Below are positions 1 through 12,759 of a stretch of DNA of 64,000 bases, piece after piece. The position numbers and the translations under genes are program-made. The notes below the pieces were generated by a model that saw only the letters and a program-made list of their open reading frames with translations, did no database searches and was not told where the DNA came from. Source of the DNA: Volutella citrinella (taxonomy: Eukaryota; Ascomycota; Sordariomycetes; Hypocreales; Nectriaceae); contig JAWZSP010000003.1 in NCBI GenBank assembly GCA_034401135.1, forward strand, positions 1,798,001 to 1,862,000, read 5' to 3'. Numbering within the stretch: the first letter of the stretch is position 1; every line of letters starts with the position of its first letter.

Positions 1-487
1 GGCCAACAGCCGTGGAACTCGCAGCCGAGAGGGCCCATTGGCGCACAGGGGCGGCCGGTAGGTGCACAGGGTGCCGGAAGTTCCGATCTTCAGAGTTACT
101 ATTGAGTAAGGACAAGTCATGGGTGCTCTTCGGGGTCGATCGACATGGTCGATTCTCATTATTGTTTGATGGGTTGTAGCCGAGCGCCCAATGAAATAGG
201 GAAAGGGGTTAGGCGTGTATCATATGCCAGGACCTTACCACAGACAGGTGAGGAGGAGGCTGGCGAGATCTTGTCAAATCGGGTTTATTACTTTGTTACT
301 CAAGGCGTCGGGAGGATGAACCCCATGGGATGATACCTGCAGAGCACATTTAAACTAGCACAATGTCACTTATTCTTGCTCAATGCATGCGATTGCTGAT
401 GCCAAATTCGTAATGGTTTCGTTTTCCACACGCAAAACTGTTGGTCTATGAATACAGAGTAGACCTTGCACCCTCAAGGGTGGGCAT
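1..487. other. gene-free, 3' flank of GCD6
   Basis: No supported gene. The right end is the 3' flank of the minus-strand eIF2B epsilon gene. Only short open frames without recognisable protein features occur. Confidence 0.6.
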
Positions 488-2808
488 TTATTCGTCGTCA
501 TCATCATCGCTGTCATCCTCCTCCTCCGAGGCGTTCTCAAGCCATTCCACAAGAACCCGGCACTTTTCTTTTAGTAGAGTCATTCCCTCGCCGTCCACAG
601 CACGCTCATCGGCCCACCAGCTCAGAATGCCATCCTCCTCCAGGATATCCAGGGCGTAAAGCTGCTGCAGGAGGGCAGCCAGCAGGGTCCCGATGCGGGC
701 CTGCTCAGAGCCCCTGGCATGCAAGAGGGCCTTTTGCAGCGCGAGGATGAACTCGACCTGCTCAGGCTCGCCGCCGCCAACCCCGACCTCGTCGACAAAC
801 TTGATGGCGCCGCCGCGGGCCGTGAGGGCCTTCTCGGCGGCCTTTGCGGGCTCCAGGGGTCCGTACTCGGGGGTGAGGAGCTCTGCGGCGCGGCGGGCAA
901 AGGCGGTGGCAACGGCCCGGCGCATCATAGAGTCGGAGGCGTCGTTGGCGAGGCGCAGGCCCATGAACTCGAGCTTGGCCGAGTCGAAATCGCCCGATTC
1001 GGCACGCAGCGCATCGACCAGCCCGTGAACGGCGTCGGCATGGAAAGATGCCTTGTCGTCGTCGGATGCGAAGGAGGAGAGGCGAGATCGCACGGAAGGA
1101 TCGCCCGAGTGGAAGCCCTGGCCGTCCTCCTCCTCGTCCTCAGAGATTTCGGATGAGAGGGTGGAAACGGAGGATGTGGAGATGTTGAACTCGGCGAGGG
1201 AGTAGAGCAGAGACTTTTGCAGCTGGGCTGGGTCATCCTCATCGAGCTCGTCGTCCTCGGGGTCTGTGAAGGGTGCTGCGTTGGTCCTGGCTCCGAGGAG
1301 GCCAGTATCGGGAGTCACTGGTTTGCCGTCGGCGGTGACGGCTGACAGGATCGCGCTCTGTGACAGAGTCGTGCCCTCGGATATGGTGACGCCGAAGGAG
1401 ACGAGGGTGCCCGCGGGGATCACGCTATCCTTGCCGACGACGGCCGAGTCGGCAACGATGGAGTGGGATATCCTGGCGCCGTCTTCGATGGTGGCATCCT
1501 GCCAGATGTAGCAGTCCTCCAGCACGACGTTGGCTCCAATCTTGCAGTCCCTCCCGATGATGCTGTTCGTCACCCTCGTCCCTGATCCAATCGTGGTGTC
1601 CTTTCCGATGATGGAGTTTGCAATCTTGGCGTCGCTTGCGTGGAAAGCTCCGTTTTCGACGACGACGCCATTGATGTGGCGCTGGTATGTTTGCTTCGGG
1701 ACGACATTGCACTCTGGGATGAAGGGGTACGTCCACCGGGAAAGCACGTCGCGACTGATGGCATCGTACATCTGGAGGTTGCTGGCTCTAGCAGAATAGC
1801 CCTCGTCGAGGATCTCGGCATAGATCATCTTGCCATTGAGCTCCCAGTCCTTGAGCACACCGTGCAGGAAGTTTTTCCGCGGGAGCTCGTAGTCGAAGCT
1901 CTCGGACCACAGTGCCAAGACCTCGGGCGTGCAGATGTCGATCTGAGCATCAATCAGGTCGGATCGGATCTCGAACTCGGTCGACAGCTCATCCACCACG
2001 GCCGGGTCCAGCAGCATGTATCGGTCACTATCGAGGGGCGTCATTTCATCATAATGAAGGCATCGCTGGGTCTTTGTATCGACCACGAAGATCGGGGTGA
2101 TGCCGTTGGTCTTGGTCCGGTGCGGCTCCTGCCCCCCGCTTCTCAAAACCATAGTCATGATGTTGGCAGCGCTCGTCTCCCTCCGCTTGCGGTGCTTGGC
2201 CAGGATGCCGTCGAGCATGATGTTTGAGACAAGGTCGCCATGAACGAGGATGAAGTCCCCGTCAACGAGCGAGCGCTTATCCATGTCGCGGAGAACATCA
2301 CCGGCAGAGCGGGCGTCGGATACCCTGACAAACTGCAGAACTGAAAATGGGCATGTTCGCGAAGCTGTTGACCATCGGGAGCGGCTGATGTAATCTTCCA
2401 CTTGATCGGTATGGGCGCCACAGTAGATGTATACTTCATTGACGCCATTCATGGCCAGGAACTCGAGGGTGTACTCGATGAGGGGGGTATTGGCGAGCGG
2501 GAGTAGACACTACGGAGAGGACGGATGAATGAGCAGGGTGCGGTACAGACGAGGGACTGGAGTGCGCTTCAATACAGCGACGACTTACTCGTGGTTTCTC
2601 TGAGGTAAATGGCCTGAACCTTTCTTGAAAGGAGTCGGCCAGGACCTGTGGCGTTGCATGAGCTTGTGAATGGATTCAACAGCAGCTACCCCGCGATAAC
2701 GGCGCGGTTACTTACAACGGCCTGTAGCACATCCTCGCTCTTGCTCTCAGCACCCGGCTTGGCGGACTTCTTGCCCTTGCCGGCGCCACTGTTGCCCTTG
2801 TGCGACAT
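488..2808 (-). CDS. GCD6: translation initiation factor eIF2B, epsilon subunit
   Basis: Catalytic subunit of the guanine nucleotide exchange factor that recharges eIF2 with GTP in the cytoplasm. Three exons, 2808..2716, 2645..2589 and 2509..488, join in frame to 723 codons, close to the usual family length of about 710-720. Visible in order: a Gly/Lys/Ser-rich start (MSHKGNSG...); the nucleotidyltransferase-like domain beginning LQAVVLADSF and LLPLANTPLIEYTLEF, split by both introns; left-handed beta-helix hexapeptide repeats around residues 340-440 (repeated IIGKDTTIGS / IIGRDCKIG patterns); an acidic Ser/Asp/Glu linker; and a C-terminal W2 domain with Glu-rich AA-box residues ending in a poly-acidic tail. 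The start at 2808 was chosen because it immediately precedes the conserved region. An in-frame upstream Met exists about 32 codons earlier, but that stretch does not look conserved. Confidence 0.95.
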
Positions 2809-5800
2809 CGCCTGGAGGTCCGGCAGGGTGTTTGGGGGCTCGCAGAGTGAGGGCGGGCGATTGACTGGATCGAGGTCCGAATAGATGATGTTGGATCGAG
2901 GCAAAATTCCGGTGACTCAATGCCAATGCATGGCCCGCCCACCCACGCAAGGCTAGGAAATTTCTCACCTCGGTGAAGCTTCGGTGAGGGTTCGGTGTAG
3001 GCGGGGTTGTTGCTGACTAAGGGCGCTCAGGTGATGTCAGTCAGCTCTCCATCAAGAATCGACCCACTAGGAGCACGTCCGTCCGCTTTGGTAAAGCTCA
3101 GCAGACCAAAAGCTGTCAAACGCCCGCGACGCTGCCGACTGTGCTCTTTCGCCACAGCTATCCTCCATTCGTTCAGCAGAACTGGCCGTCTTTCCGGCAC
3201 CCATATCACATGACAGCCGGCTCATAATAAAACGCAGGTACAGTGTGGGGGCTTGGGCCTAGGCACGGTCTAGAACACATCCCACCATGTCGTTGCCTCT
3301 GCCTGAATGTAGACTTCTGCCAGCATTCCAGAGCGACCTCTCAAGGCAGGCCCCAAGCTTTGGCACGACGTTCTCGTCCTCCGTCCTTCCCGTCCGCGTT
3401 CGATCTCACCAGCCTGGCAGACTCCCACCCAAGGTACATCCCCAAGGGGGCTCAAGAAGGCCTGTCACAGAACCGCCCGCACACACCACCTGAAGCGCCA
3501 CAGAGTGACGGCCATTGCGTGCTTTGCCTAATAACTAGGAGCCTTGTGGTATTTCTTGTGCCTATCCCATTATTACTAGCACCCGCACCACGGGCCGGCT
3601 GCTGGCACACCCTAGCCATGTGGGCGCGCACCCCGAAATTTCGATAGACAGGGCCGGCTTGTTGGAATGACTGCCCGCCACCCTCAGCAGGTCACCGGTG
3701 CCCAGTAGCCTGTTGGGCCATTTCGGGCCTGCCACAGCCGTGGCTTTGCCGGCGTGTCCGATGTTAGATGATATCCGGCGCTCTCGCATGGGCCAGGTCG
3801 CCGTGCTTTGCTTTTTGAGGGACCAGCCCAGGCTGTCTCTTGGGAGCCGGCGTGGGGGATCTCTGGCCCTTCGCGAAAGGCCATCCATGGACGTTTCTGA
3901 GACACGCTCGTTTATCCGGCTGCTTTCAACAGCTTGCTCCTGTGTTTTCCTTCCCGTTGTCCCTTGTTCCTATTTGTGCGCGATTATTCTTTGTCTTGCA
4001 TGAGTCGGTATGTGAGACCAACAGTGAGGAAGGGTCACTGTGAGCGAGCCATGACCACTGTTTGGTGCCTGCTACTGCACGGAGTGTGGGATGTCGATGG
4101 ACAATGCTGGCTCTGACGTCTTTCCAGTGCGGAGTAATTAGCAGGAGCGCCGCCATCACCTTTACAGTGTGGGCAGGGACGGTTGATCATGGATGGATTT
4201 CGAATAGCCCTCCGGCAAATAGATCACTGAGTAGCACACGCACGACCCCTTGGCCCTAGCATGGCGCATACTACTGGTAATTATTGGTAAATAATTACCG
4301 CGCCTCCAACACGGCAGCGCCAACTCCAGGTGCTGTTGAGGCACACAGACACAGTGTGCTTTGCAAAAGGCAAGCAACCCTGGCGCGTTTTGGGTCACAG
4401 TTTGCTAGCTGCACAGTGCGCAATGAAACAAAGCCATCAGCCGTAGGTACCTAAGTACCTTACCCGACCTGCTAGTTTTATTTTCCGACACAGTTTGCAT
4501 TCATCTGCACTTACTTAGCACCTACTACGTACTAATTACTTAGCAGTACCGCATCTTATCATCTCATTCCTCCAAATGACGGCAACCTCCGCCCGACAAC
4601 GTCTCCCGCTTCGCCGCGAAAGTAGCCAAATCCATCTCCTTCGAGTTTCCATCATCCAGGGCGGCTCATTAACATATTGATTACAATAACCTGGTCAGGG
4701 CTCCGCGCACCGCCCCACCCCTGTGCCAGGGAGCTCCATGACTGCTCCATTACTGCTCCAGACTCCAGTTGCTCAGCTGGCCCAGTCGATCGCTCCGGCT
4801 AGATCCGTGGCATTGAGATCCCGGAATCCGACCTTGAGGGTTGGCATTCCTGCGAGCCAGAGGGTGATCCTGGCCCAATGATGGTGGGAGACTTGCTCCC
4901 TCTTTCATGTACACAACACTGCACTGTACCATGTAGCGGTTGATTTAAACATGGTGGCCTTGGCACTTGACAAGGGGTGTGATAGTCTTTGGTGCTCGCC
5001 ATTCAGCAGGCTGGACGGGGCGGCATTATGCTGTCTAAAGGACGGACTACGGCAGGTGATAGCAGATCACTTGTGTCTTGGCCGAGAGTCTATCCAACCA
5101 GGACACTGCTGCTGGCCTCACCGGGCTGGGATGGCCGGTCGAACCGGGAAGGATTTCTGTCGCGGCTTTTTTTTTTGGGCCGATGGCGCCTCTGAGCTCG
5201 TTGGGTTCGCCAACAATCTTCCTCGCGGGAAGTAATTAATTAGCCCCATGCTGTCTGGGACTAGCAAGCCGCCTGCTTTTAGGGGAGACAATCCTTTGTC
5301 GCCTCGAGCCGCGCTCAGACAGCATCATGGGTGGCATGCTGGCGATGCAGTCACAGGCGTCGCATGATATTATTGAGAGAGCGGCCAGGAAAGGCTGCTC
5401 ATGGATGGGACCTACGCTTTTCACATAGACAGGTCACAGAGCAGAGACCATCATATATTGCGAGGAGCGCCATGATAGGGAGGGAGTGGGACTACGAATT
5501 CAAGTTGGTGGACCAGAGGTGCTCGCAATGGGAAATGCACCAGCATTCCTCGGCAGCCATTGGACCCTACTACTACACCCGCCTCCGCACGGCTGCCAGC
5601 ATTGTCGACAAGAGAGGGCATTCACCCCCGGTCCTCACGATTCGGCTACTTCCTCACCCCGAAGGGCAAGGTCCGAGTCCCAGCCTTGAAAGCAGGCCGC
5701 AAGTGCCTCAGAGCAACAGTCTCCCTGCATGGTGCACGGCGTCGACTAGCCTCTGGTGCAATATGAGGTGGACTGACAAGAAGTGCGTGCAAGGCGTGGC

Positions 5801-7201
5801 CTATCACAAGGTGACAGGCGTGTGGGAGGGGGCGCACTGCAGCGCTGGGCCAACAGAAGAAGGAAAAAAAGGATGAGTCGTCACTCGTCAGCTCAACTCG
5901 CAGCACTGGGGTGCATGCGTCCACCGCAACGCAACAGACCCGTGGTGCTCGCTCGTATGCCCTAAGGCTGCACGGCGCGACGACGGCAGCTGAAGGCCCC
6001 TTGATGCTTGATAGTCACCCGGGCTTGGGCCAAGGCGATCGACGTGGCGCCGAGCGCTTGCATTGGTTACTGGAGCCCAACAAGTTGTGGTGACCCAAGC
6101 CGGCGAAGGAGGCAAGCAACAGGCTGGCTCCAAGTGGCTACGGTGCGCGAGGGCCCACGCCACACAGTCGGGTCTGTGACGATCGTATCCGTCAGCCAAC
6201 CACGGTACATGTCGAGTTGCGCCATGGGCAATAGGTATTCGCCCCGACGCGGGCAAGGCGAGCCACTCACCCCCCTCCCCACGGCCACCAAGCATCTTTT
6301 GGCAATAGTTCCCCATTCCCAGAGCCATCACTAGCGGCACTAGTCCCTCCCTGGACGACCCGCATCAGCGCCCAAGACTCAAGCTTTTTTTTCCCACTCT
6401 CTGCTCGGGGCCAGGAGGCGGCCAGACGGAGAGAGCACCGGCGACGCTCGCTCTGCCATGGTGGGTAAGTCGGCATCCACCAGAGCAGCCAGCTTTTTCT
6501 ATTGTAGCCACAAAAGAACGACTCTGCGTCAGTCGAGCCAGTCAGCTTCCAGCGAGCCGGCGGCCGGTCTCCAGTCAGTCCGTCAGTCAGTTCAGCCCCG
6601 TTCGGTCAGTCCAGCGACTCCAGTTCCCAGCTCCAGGTCCGGGAAAGGCTGCTAGCTGCTAATTAGCCTGCTAGAGCCTGTTCGGCCCACACCCACACCC
6701 ACCACTAACCTCGATCCTCAGATACGGTACGGACAGGCTACAGCCAGACAAGGGCCCTGTCCCTATTCTCCATTCTCCATTCCAGGTTCCCTGCTTCCCC
6801 CCCGTTCCCGTCCCTGTCCCTCCAATTGCGACCTCCTCCCCCATCGCACTTGAACCTCGTCCCTCTGCACATCCATTGCTCGAACCTCGCCATCATCGTC
6901 AGCGCGCCTGTGTTAACGAGCCTTCTCGCCGTCCGCTACGACTCCTCAGCCGCTCCCGTCGCCGTTGCCTCGCCCGCGTGCGCAGCTAACCGCGCGCCCC
7001 CTCGGGCCACTTCGTCCCGCACCAACTCGCAAGTTCCTCTCGATTGGACGGCGACGTCCTTGCACTCGTCCGACCCGGCTCCTCAACTCCAACCTCGGTT
7101 GCCCATCCTTGCGACGCCCAGGGACGCTGTCGCTTTCCTGCCTCCGCAGAACAGACCGCAAACCGCTCGCAGCACCCGACGAACGGGCCCATTGCCGAAC
7201 C
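2809..7201. other. 4.4 kb gene-free region between GCD6 and SKN7
   Basis: Shared upstream region of the divergent eIF2B epsilon and SKN7 genes. Several open frames of 60-180 codons exist on both strands, but none shows domains, consistent composition or splice support. A short palindrome-like string around 4443-4461 (taggtacctaagtacctta) is typical of fungal intergenic DNA. The stretch 6530-6610 has clustered GTCAGTC tetranucleotide repeats. The pyrimidine-rich 6770-7200 stretch is probably SKN7 promoter and 5' UTR. Confidence 0.5.
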
Positions 7202-8075
7202 ATGTCTGGTGGTGAGATGACGCCAGCCACTGGCGCTGGCGGCAGCAATGCCAGTGAATTTGTGAGTGGGCGCCTCATGCTGTTGTTCGAGATATCTCAT
7301 TGCGATTGGCCACTAACAACGTCAAACCAGGTCCGCAAGTTGTATAGGTACGGTTTGGTCTGTACCCAGATTCGCATAGATCATCATCTCTAACAGTGAC
7401 GAAGGATGCTGGAGGACCCTGCCCATCAAGATGTAGCACGGTGGGGGAAGGACGGCGACACTTTTGTCGTGGTTGAGGTACCTTTCCTTATGCTCCAACT
7501 CGGCAACAGAACAAGAGACTAATTCGTCCACAGAATGAAAAGTTCACTCGATCCATCCTCCCCAAGCACTTCAAGCACAGCAACATGGCCAGCTTTGTCC
7601 GACAACTGAACAAGTACGACTTTCACAAAGTGCGGCAAACAAACGACAGCGGCTCGTCTTCGAACGGCGCAAATGTGGGTTGATTCATTCACGCAATAGC
7701 AGCAAAACCGTCATGCTCATATCAATTACGTAGACGCTCGAGTTTAAGCACCCCAACTTCAAAGTGGGTAGCAAGGACGATCTGGATAACATCCGTCGAA
7801 AAGCTCCTGCGCCCCGAAGGGCTCAAGCGACCGAAGACTTCACCACCAGCCACCACATCAGCGTCCTCACAGAGCAGCTCACGGCAACTCAGCAGCAGGT
7901 CCAGCAACTTCAGGAGCTGTACACAGATGTCTCTCAGACCAACCGAGTGCTTGTTAATGAAGTGTTGACGCTGCAAAAAATGCTCAATGCGCAGAAGCAG
8001 TCTCAGCATGAAATTGTCAACTTCTTGTCCACGTCAGGAGACAGGAATAGCCGTCAGCAGCAGCAACAGCAACAA

Positions 8076-8125
<50 letters not shown>

Positions 8126-9392
8126 GGCTATGCATCTCAACGTTGGCGCCACTGGTTTGGAGGGTGATGATTCTGCGCCAGAGCTGCGCAGAGCGAGAGA
8201 GCTGCTATCAAGCGTGACAGCAGATTCGATTGCCGATCGAGAACTCGAGCGTCTGCAAGGCGTGTACGGATCCCCGGCTGATTCAGCCGTTGTGATCCCT
8301 CAAGCCTCCATGCCCATAATGCATGACCCGATGAACGACATCAACCGCTACCCCGTTTACCCTGTTGGCCAAACCGTCGGAATCGATCCATTCCACTCGG
8401 ACCACATCCACAAGATTCCCTACGCAATCCCCAACGACTCGAGCGCTGGGACGATTCCAGATGTCGCGTCCACCCAGGCCATGAGCAACCCTCCCACACA
8501 GGCCACCTCGACCACCCCGAACAATACTTCGGCTTTGATGTGGGGTTCGCGAAAGCCTAGGATCTTCCTCGTCGAGGATGATCCAACATGCGCCAAAATT
8601 GGTATCAAGTTCTTGAAATCGATGGGTTGTGAGGTTGAGCATGCTGTAAGTTGATTGTGTGGTTGAAACAATTCATCTTGCTCATGTCGTGCTAATGAAA
8701 TCCAGCAAAACGGTGCCGAGGCGTATAGTCGCATCACCAATGTCGGCCGTGATCACTTTGATATGATTTTCATGGACATCATCATGCCAAGGCTGGATGG
8801 TGTCTCGGCCACCATGTACATTCGCCAAGATTGCCCTGCCATCCCCATTGTGGCCATGACGTCGAATATCCGATCTGATGAAGTTCATTGCTATTTCGAG
8901 CATGGTAAGTCGCACCGATGGGGCATTTGCGCAGCAAAAGACTAACCGGGCACAGGCATGAATGGTGTCCTGGCCAAGCCATTCACCAAGAGCGGCATGC
9001 AGAAGATTGTCGAGAACCACATGAGCTATCTTCTCAAGAACTATGACCCGTCTGCCCAGCAAGAGTCTGGCTCCGGATACGTCGTTGGCGGTAGCGGCTA
9101 CATGAACCCGCCCGGGTCCATCACCACGACCAGCACGACTTTCAAGTTTGAGACGACGCCCACTCCACCGGCCACTGGGTCGACCTGGTCTCCGGGCCAG
9201 ATGCCACAGGCGTCTCCCATGAGCAACGGCATGGACCAAAGCTACGGCATGGTCAACGGCAACCAGTATGGCATCACGCCTACCAGCGCAACCCGCGCCA
9301 CCTTCCCTGGGGGTATTTCCCAACCGTCAAATAACCAAGGGCGGATGGATAATCAGAGCCCACCCGAAAAGCGACAGCGCACGTATGCATAA
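7202..9392 (+). CDS. SKN7: SKN7-type transcription factor / response regulator
   Basis: Nuclear transcription factor that combines an HSF-type DNA-binding domain with a two-component receiver domain. In fungi it controls oxidative-stress and cell-wall responses, taking phosphate from a histidine phosphotransfer protein. Seven exons (7202..7261, 7331..7347, 7405..7477, 7534..7674, 7734..8645, 8706..8904, 8956..9392) join to 612 residues. The HSF domain spans roughly residues 19-115 (SEFVRKLYRMLEDP, then [20 protein letters not shown]). A heptad-like coiled coil at about 140-190 is followed by 24 consecutive Gln and a long linker. The receiver begins IFLVEDDP near residue 374, with the predicted phospho-acceptor Asp425 in FMDIIMP and the conserved Lys in LAKPF. 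Exon 2 is only 17 nt; it is required to complete FVRKLYRM. Confidence 0.95.
8055..8126 (+). repeat. CAG/CAA microsatellite encoding 24 Gln
   Basis: Seventy-two bases of mixed CAG and CAA codons inside SKN7 exon 5 encode an uninterrupted 24-residue polyglutamine run between the coiled coil and the receiver domain. Codon mixing suggests the tract is kept for the protein rather than being a pure slippage array. Confidence 0.95.
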
Positions 9393-10957
9393 GCAGCCCA
9401 GCCGCTAATGGGTGTGGTTTGTCGTTTGTTCGATGCACTTATTTGAGTAAATCGTGGCGCATGGCGTTTTTGGTCCAGGGCGGCCTCAGAGGTTGAGGCA
9501 GTACCGGCGGAGGCCTTTTGTGTCTGGGAGGCTTGTTTGGTCTATGATAAAGGCAGTGTCCACGCGGGTGGATGGGAAGCTACCACGGGCCGTGGTGTTC
9601 TGGCTGATAAGAGTGATGGAGCGCATTTCAACTGGTTTTCGCCGGCGTACCTGATGGTCGGCATTGTTCATGGATCTGTTTGATACCTGATTATAATATC
9701 ATTTCTGCCTATTTGGGGCTTTTGCATCCGCCCCAACCATGTATTAATCCATTAGATTTGGTGACGACCCAGGAAGAAGAGTGAGGAATTTGGATAGTCT
9801 CGAGGTTCGGCTTGGGTTTCGGTCGCCCGTTTGTTCAATGGCTGCTTGGACGAGGTGGGATTCCGTAGTTTCGAATGGAAGACCAGTCGGGCTTTGGAGC
9901 ACGGTTCGGGACGGCAAGGGGCGGATTTATATTCCTTCCCTTGGTCTGGGCATGACGCCAGTCTTGCAGGTCCAGCGAGTTCTAGGCCATCGACATGGTG
10001 GGGTGGGCAGCGGGGGGTTGACAAATTGCAATGGATGATGGATGTGCGTATGGGCCATGGGGACACGGCATCCGGCTCCATCTGTTGACTTTCCTAGATC
10101 GCTTAGGTCAATCAAGCATTGCCCGCTCTAAGGTGCTCTTCGAATGGTGGTGAAGCAGCCGCACAAAAACGGCATCTCTGTTTCGTGCTGAGTTGTCGCC
10201 TGTGGCACTGAGGACGGGGCAGACATGATGCTCGACAGACCGTGGGTCTCTAGGATGGTGCGAGCCCGTCAGAGGAGCTACAGGGAAGACGATGAGAAAA
10301 AAATATGAGCATGGAGAAATCACAATCAAAGTTGACAGACGAGTGTCGTCTAAATATGGTTTCCTGGAGGTTTTGGGGGCCCTTTCTTAGGTAAGGAGAG
10401 CCGGGGCCGAACAAGCTTCATGATCGTCGTCCGCATCGCAGAGACTTCAGTTCGTGCATGTGAAGAATATAGTCTAGTACGATACGCAATCCCTCATGTC
10501 AGGGCCGCTCTGGGACTTTTGGTCCATCTTGATTGAGACCTATGTCGCTTGGGCAGCGCCAGGAGAATTTGGGAAGGCAAGGAGCAGCCAGTCTTGATTT
10601 GACAAGACACGAGAGGTCACCAGTCGCAGTGAGACGTACTCAATAGGAGCGGCGAACTCGTAGTCTACATGCAGCGAAATGCAATTCTTTCGTCATAATC
10701 AATTTTTCATCTCTTGGATTGGTTCGTTGTTCTGTTGTGCTCTTTTCCCATGTCCCGGATTGCGTTTGGACCCCACCAAGCTAAGTGCAGGTACGTACCA
10801 GGGGCTGTAAAATCGATTTACGCGACCAGACGCGCCCAACGCGTCCCACCCCGAATCCACTCGAATCTCCCACCAAGCACTGCGACTACCATCCACGCCA
10901 GATTTGGTATCTGCGACGAGACCTTGAAGGCGTAGCAGTTTCCGATATCGACTCAAG
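9393..10957. other. gene-free, SKN7 3' flank and PRI1 promoter
   Basis: No supported gene. The left part is SKN7 3' UTR-like AT-rich sequence. The last few hundred bases before 10958 form the promoter and leader of the primase gene. Open frames present are short and featureless. Confidence 0.5.
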
Positions 10958-12632
10958 ATGCCCCATTCGACCGACATAGCCGCCATGTCCTCCCCCAGCC
11001 GCGTTAAGGACGAGCCCGTGGAGGGGACAGGCATTACCAGCGACGCCGGCCCTGCAGCCCAGACTGACGTCGACATGGCCGACGAGGAAGACACCAAGAA
11101 GGACATCAAGCAGCTCGAGGCTCTGTTTGACGATGTCGACTCGGACGAAGAATTCCCCAGCTCTGCAGTCCAGCCCAGCTCGCAGATCCCAGCGAGCTTG
11201 CCCACGTAAATGCGCCACCTTTTTGTCTGTCTAGCCTCGCATGCACTGACATTCTCTCGCCAGCGATGTCACAGAGTTGAAGGCTTCAGACCCTGGCGTC
11301 ATGCGAAGCTTCTACCAGCGACTATTCCCCTGGAGGTACCTGTTCCAGTGGCTCAACCACAGCCCAACACCAACCAACGACTTTGGGAACCGCGAGTTCG
11401 CCTTCACCCTCCAGAACGATGCCTACCTCCGATACCAGTCATACGCGACGGCGGACCTGTGCGTTGCCCGTCTCGTCTGCTCAACTCAACGCTGACCGTA
11501 TCTAGTCTGCGCAAAGATGTCCTGCGCCTGATGCCCTCCCGTTTCGAAATCGGCCCCGTTTACACCACAAACCCGCGTGACCGCAAGTCGTTGCGCAACA
11601 CCTCGGCCTTCAAGCCGCTTGCAAAGGAGCTGTGCTTCGATGTCGATTTGACAGACTATGATGACATCCGAACATGTTGTGACAAGGCAAACATCTGCAT
11701 CAAGTGCTGGCAATTCATGACCATGACTATCAAGGTTATCGATACCGCTCTACGAGAAGACTTTGGCTTCAAGCACATCATGTGGGTGTATTCGGGCCGT
11801 CGAGGAGCTCACGCTTGGGTATGCGACAAGAAGGTACGGAGCATGGACGATCAGAAACGAAGGGCCATTGCAGGCTATCTCGAGGTGATCAAGGGTGGTG
11901 CACAGAGCAGCAAGAAGGTCAACCTGAAGAGGCCGCTGCATCCCCACATCGTGTAAGTTGGTGGTCGATCAAGAGATTCGCGGAAGCACAGCGCGCTAAC
12001 GATGTGTGCACAGTCGGAGCCTCGACATTCTGAAGACTCACTTTCAGGAAGATGTGTTGGAGGTGCAGGATCCCTGGGGGAGCGAAGAGCGCGCAGACAA
12101 GCTCCTGCAGCTGCTCCCCGACCGCAACCTCAACGACTCCCTCAAGAAGAAATGGGACGCTGCCCCAGGTCGCGCTTCGACGTCCAAGTGGGCTGACATT
12201 GATGCCGTTGCGAAAGCGGGAGCCAGCAAGAACCTCGATTCCAGGGCGCTGCTGGAAGCCAAACAGGACATTGTCCTGGAATACACGTACCCTCGGCTCG
12301 ATATCGAGGTCAGCAAAAAGCTGAATCATTTGCTCAAGAGCCCCTTTGTGGTGCACCCCGGCACCGGGCGCGTGTGTGTGCCGATCGATACCAAGCACCT
12401 GGAAAGTTTTGACCCGATTGGCGTGCCGACTGTGCAAGCTCTCCTTGCCGAGATTGACGCGTGGACGGGCGACGATGAGGAGGAGGACAAGGCCAAGAAC
12501 ATCTCAGACTGGGAGAAGACGAGTCTAAAGCCGTATATCGAATACTTTAGGCACTTCATCAACGGGCTGATGAAGGACGAGAAAGATCCCAAGGTCAAGC
12601 GGGAACGGGAAGAGGACGGCATGGAATTTTAA
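10958..12632 (+). CDS. PRI1: DNA primase small (catalytic) subunit
   Basis: Catalytic subunit of the polymerase alpha-primase complex that synthesises RNA primers in the nucleus. Four exons (10958..11205, 11264..11458, 11506..11952, 12014..12632) join in frame to 502 residues, longer than yeast or human because of an acidic N-terminal extension of about 85 residues. Core motifs are clear: RSFYQRLFPW near the start of the domain, REFAFTL, the catalytic acidic motif CFDVDLTDYDD with its Asp pair, a zinc-ligand-like Cys cluster (CCDKANICIKCW), SGRRGAHAWVCD and PLHPH. The last intron falls right after this His motif. The C-terminus is Lys/Glu-rich. The stop lies only 127 bases from the convergent TRM10 stop, so the transcripts probably overlap at their 3' ends. 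Confidence 0.95.
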
Positions 12633-12759
12633 GGCGGGGATAGCTGGGCAGGCCTTGATGAACGGTGTACATGAACTGGTATTTTGGGTTTATCTGGCAG
12701 GCGTACGAGGTTTGGCATAATCCGCATTTTCCTATTATTTTGTAGTCCCAAGGCCTCCC

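Noticed and set aside
5331..5876. 181-codon plus-strand frame upstream of SKN7
   Set aside because: Composition is mixed and Cys/Trp/Arg-rich with no domain, splice context or conserved-looking segment; probably chance in GC-rich DNA.
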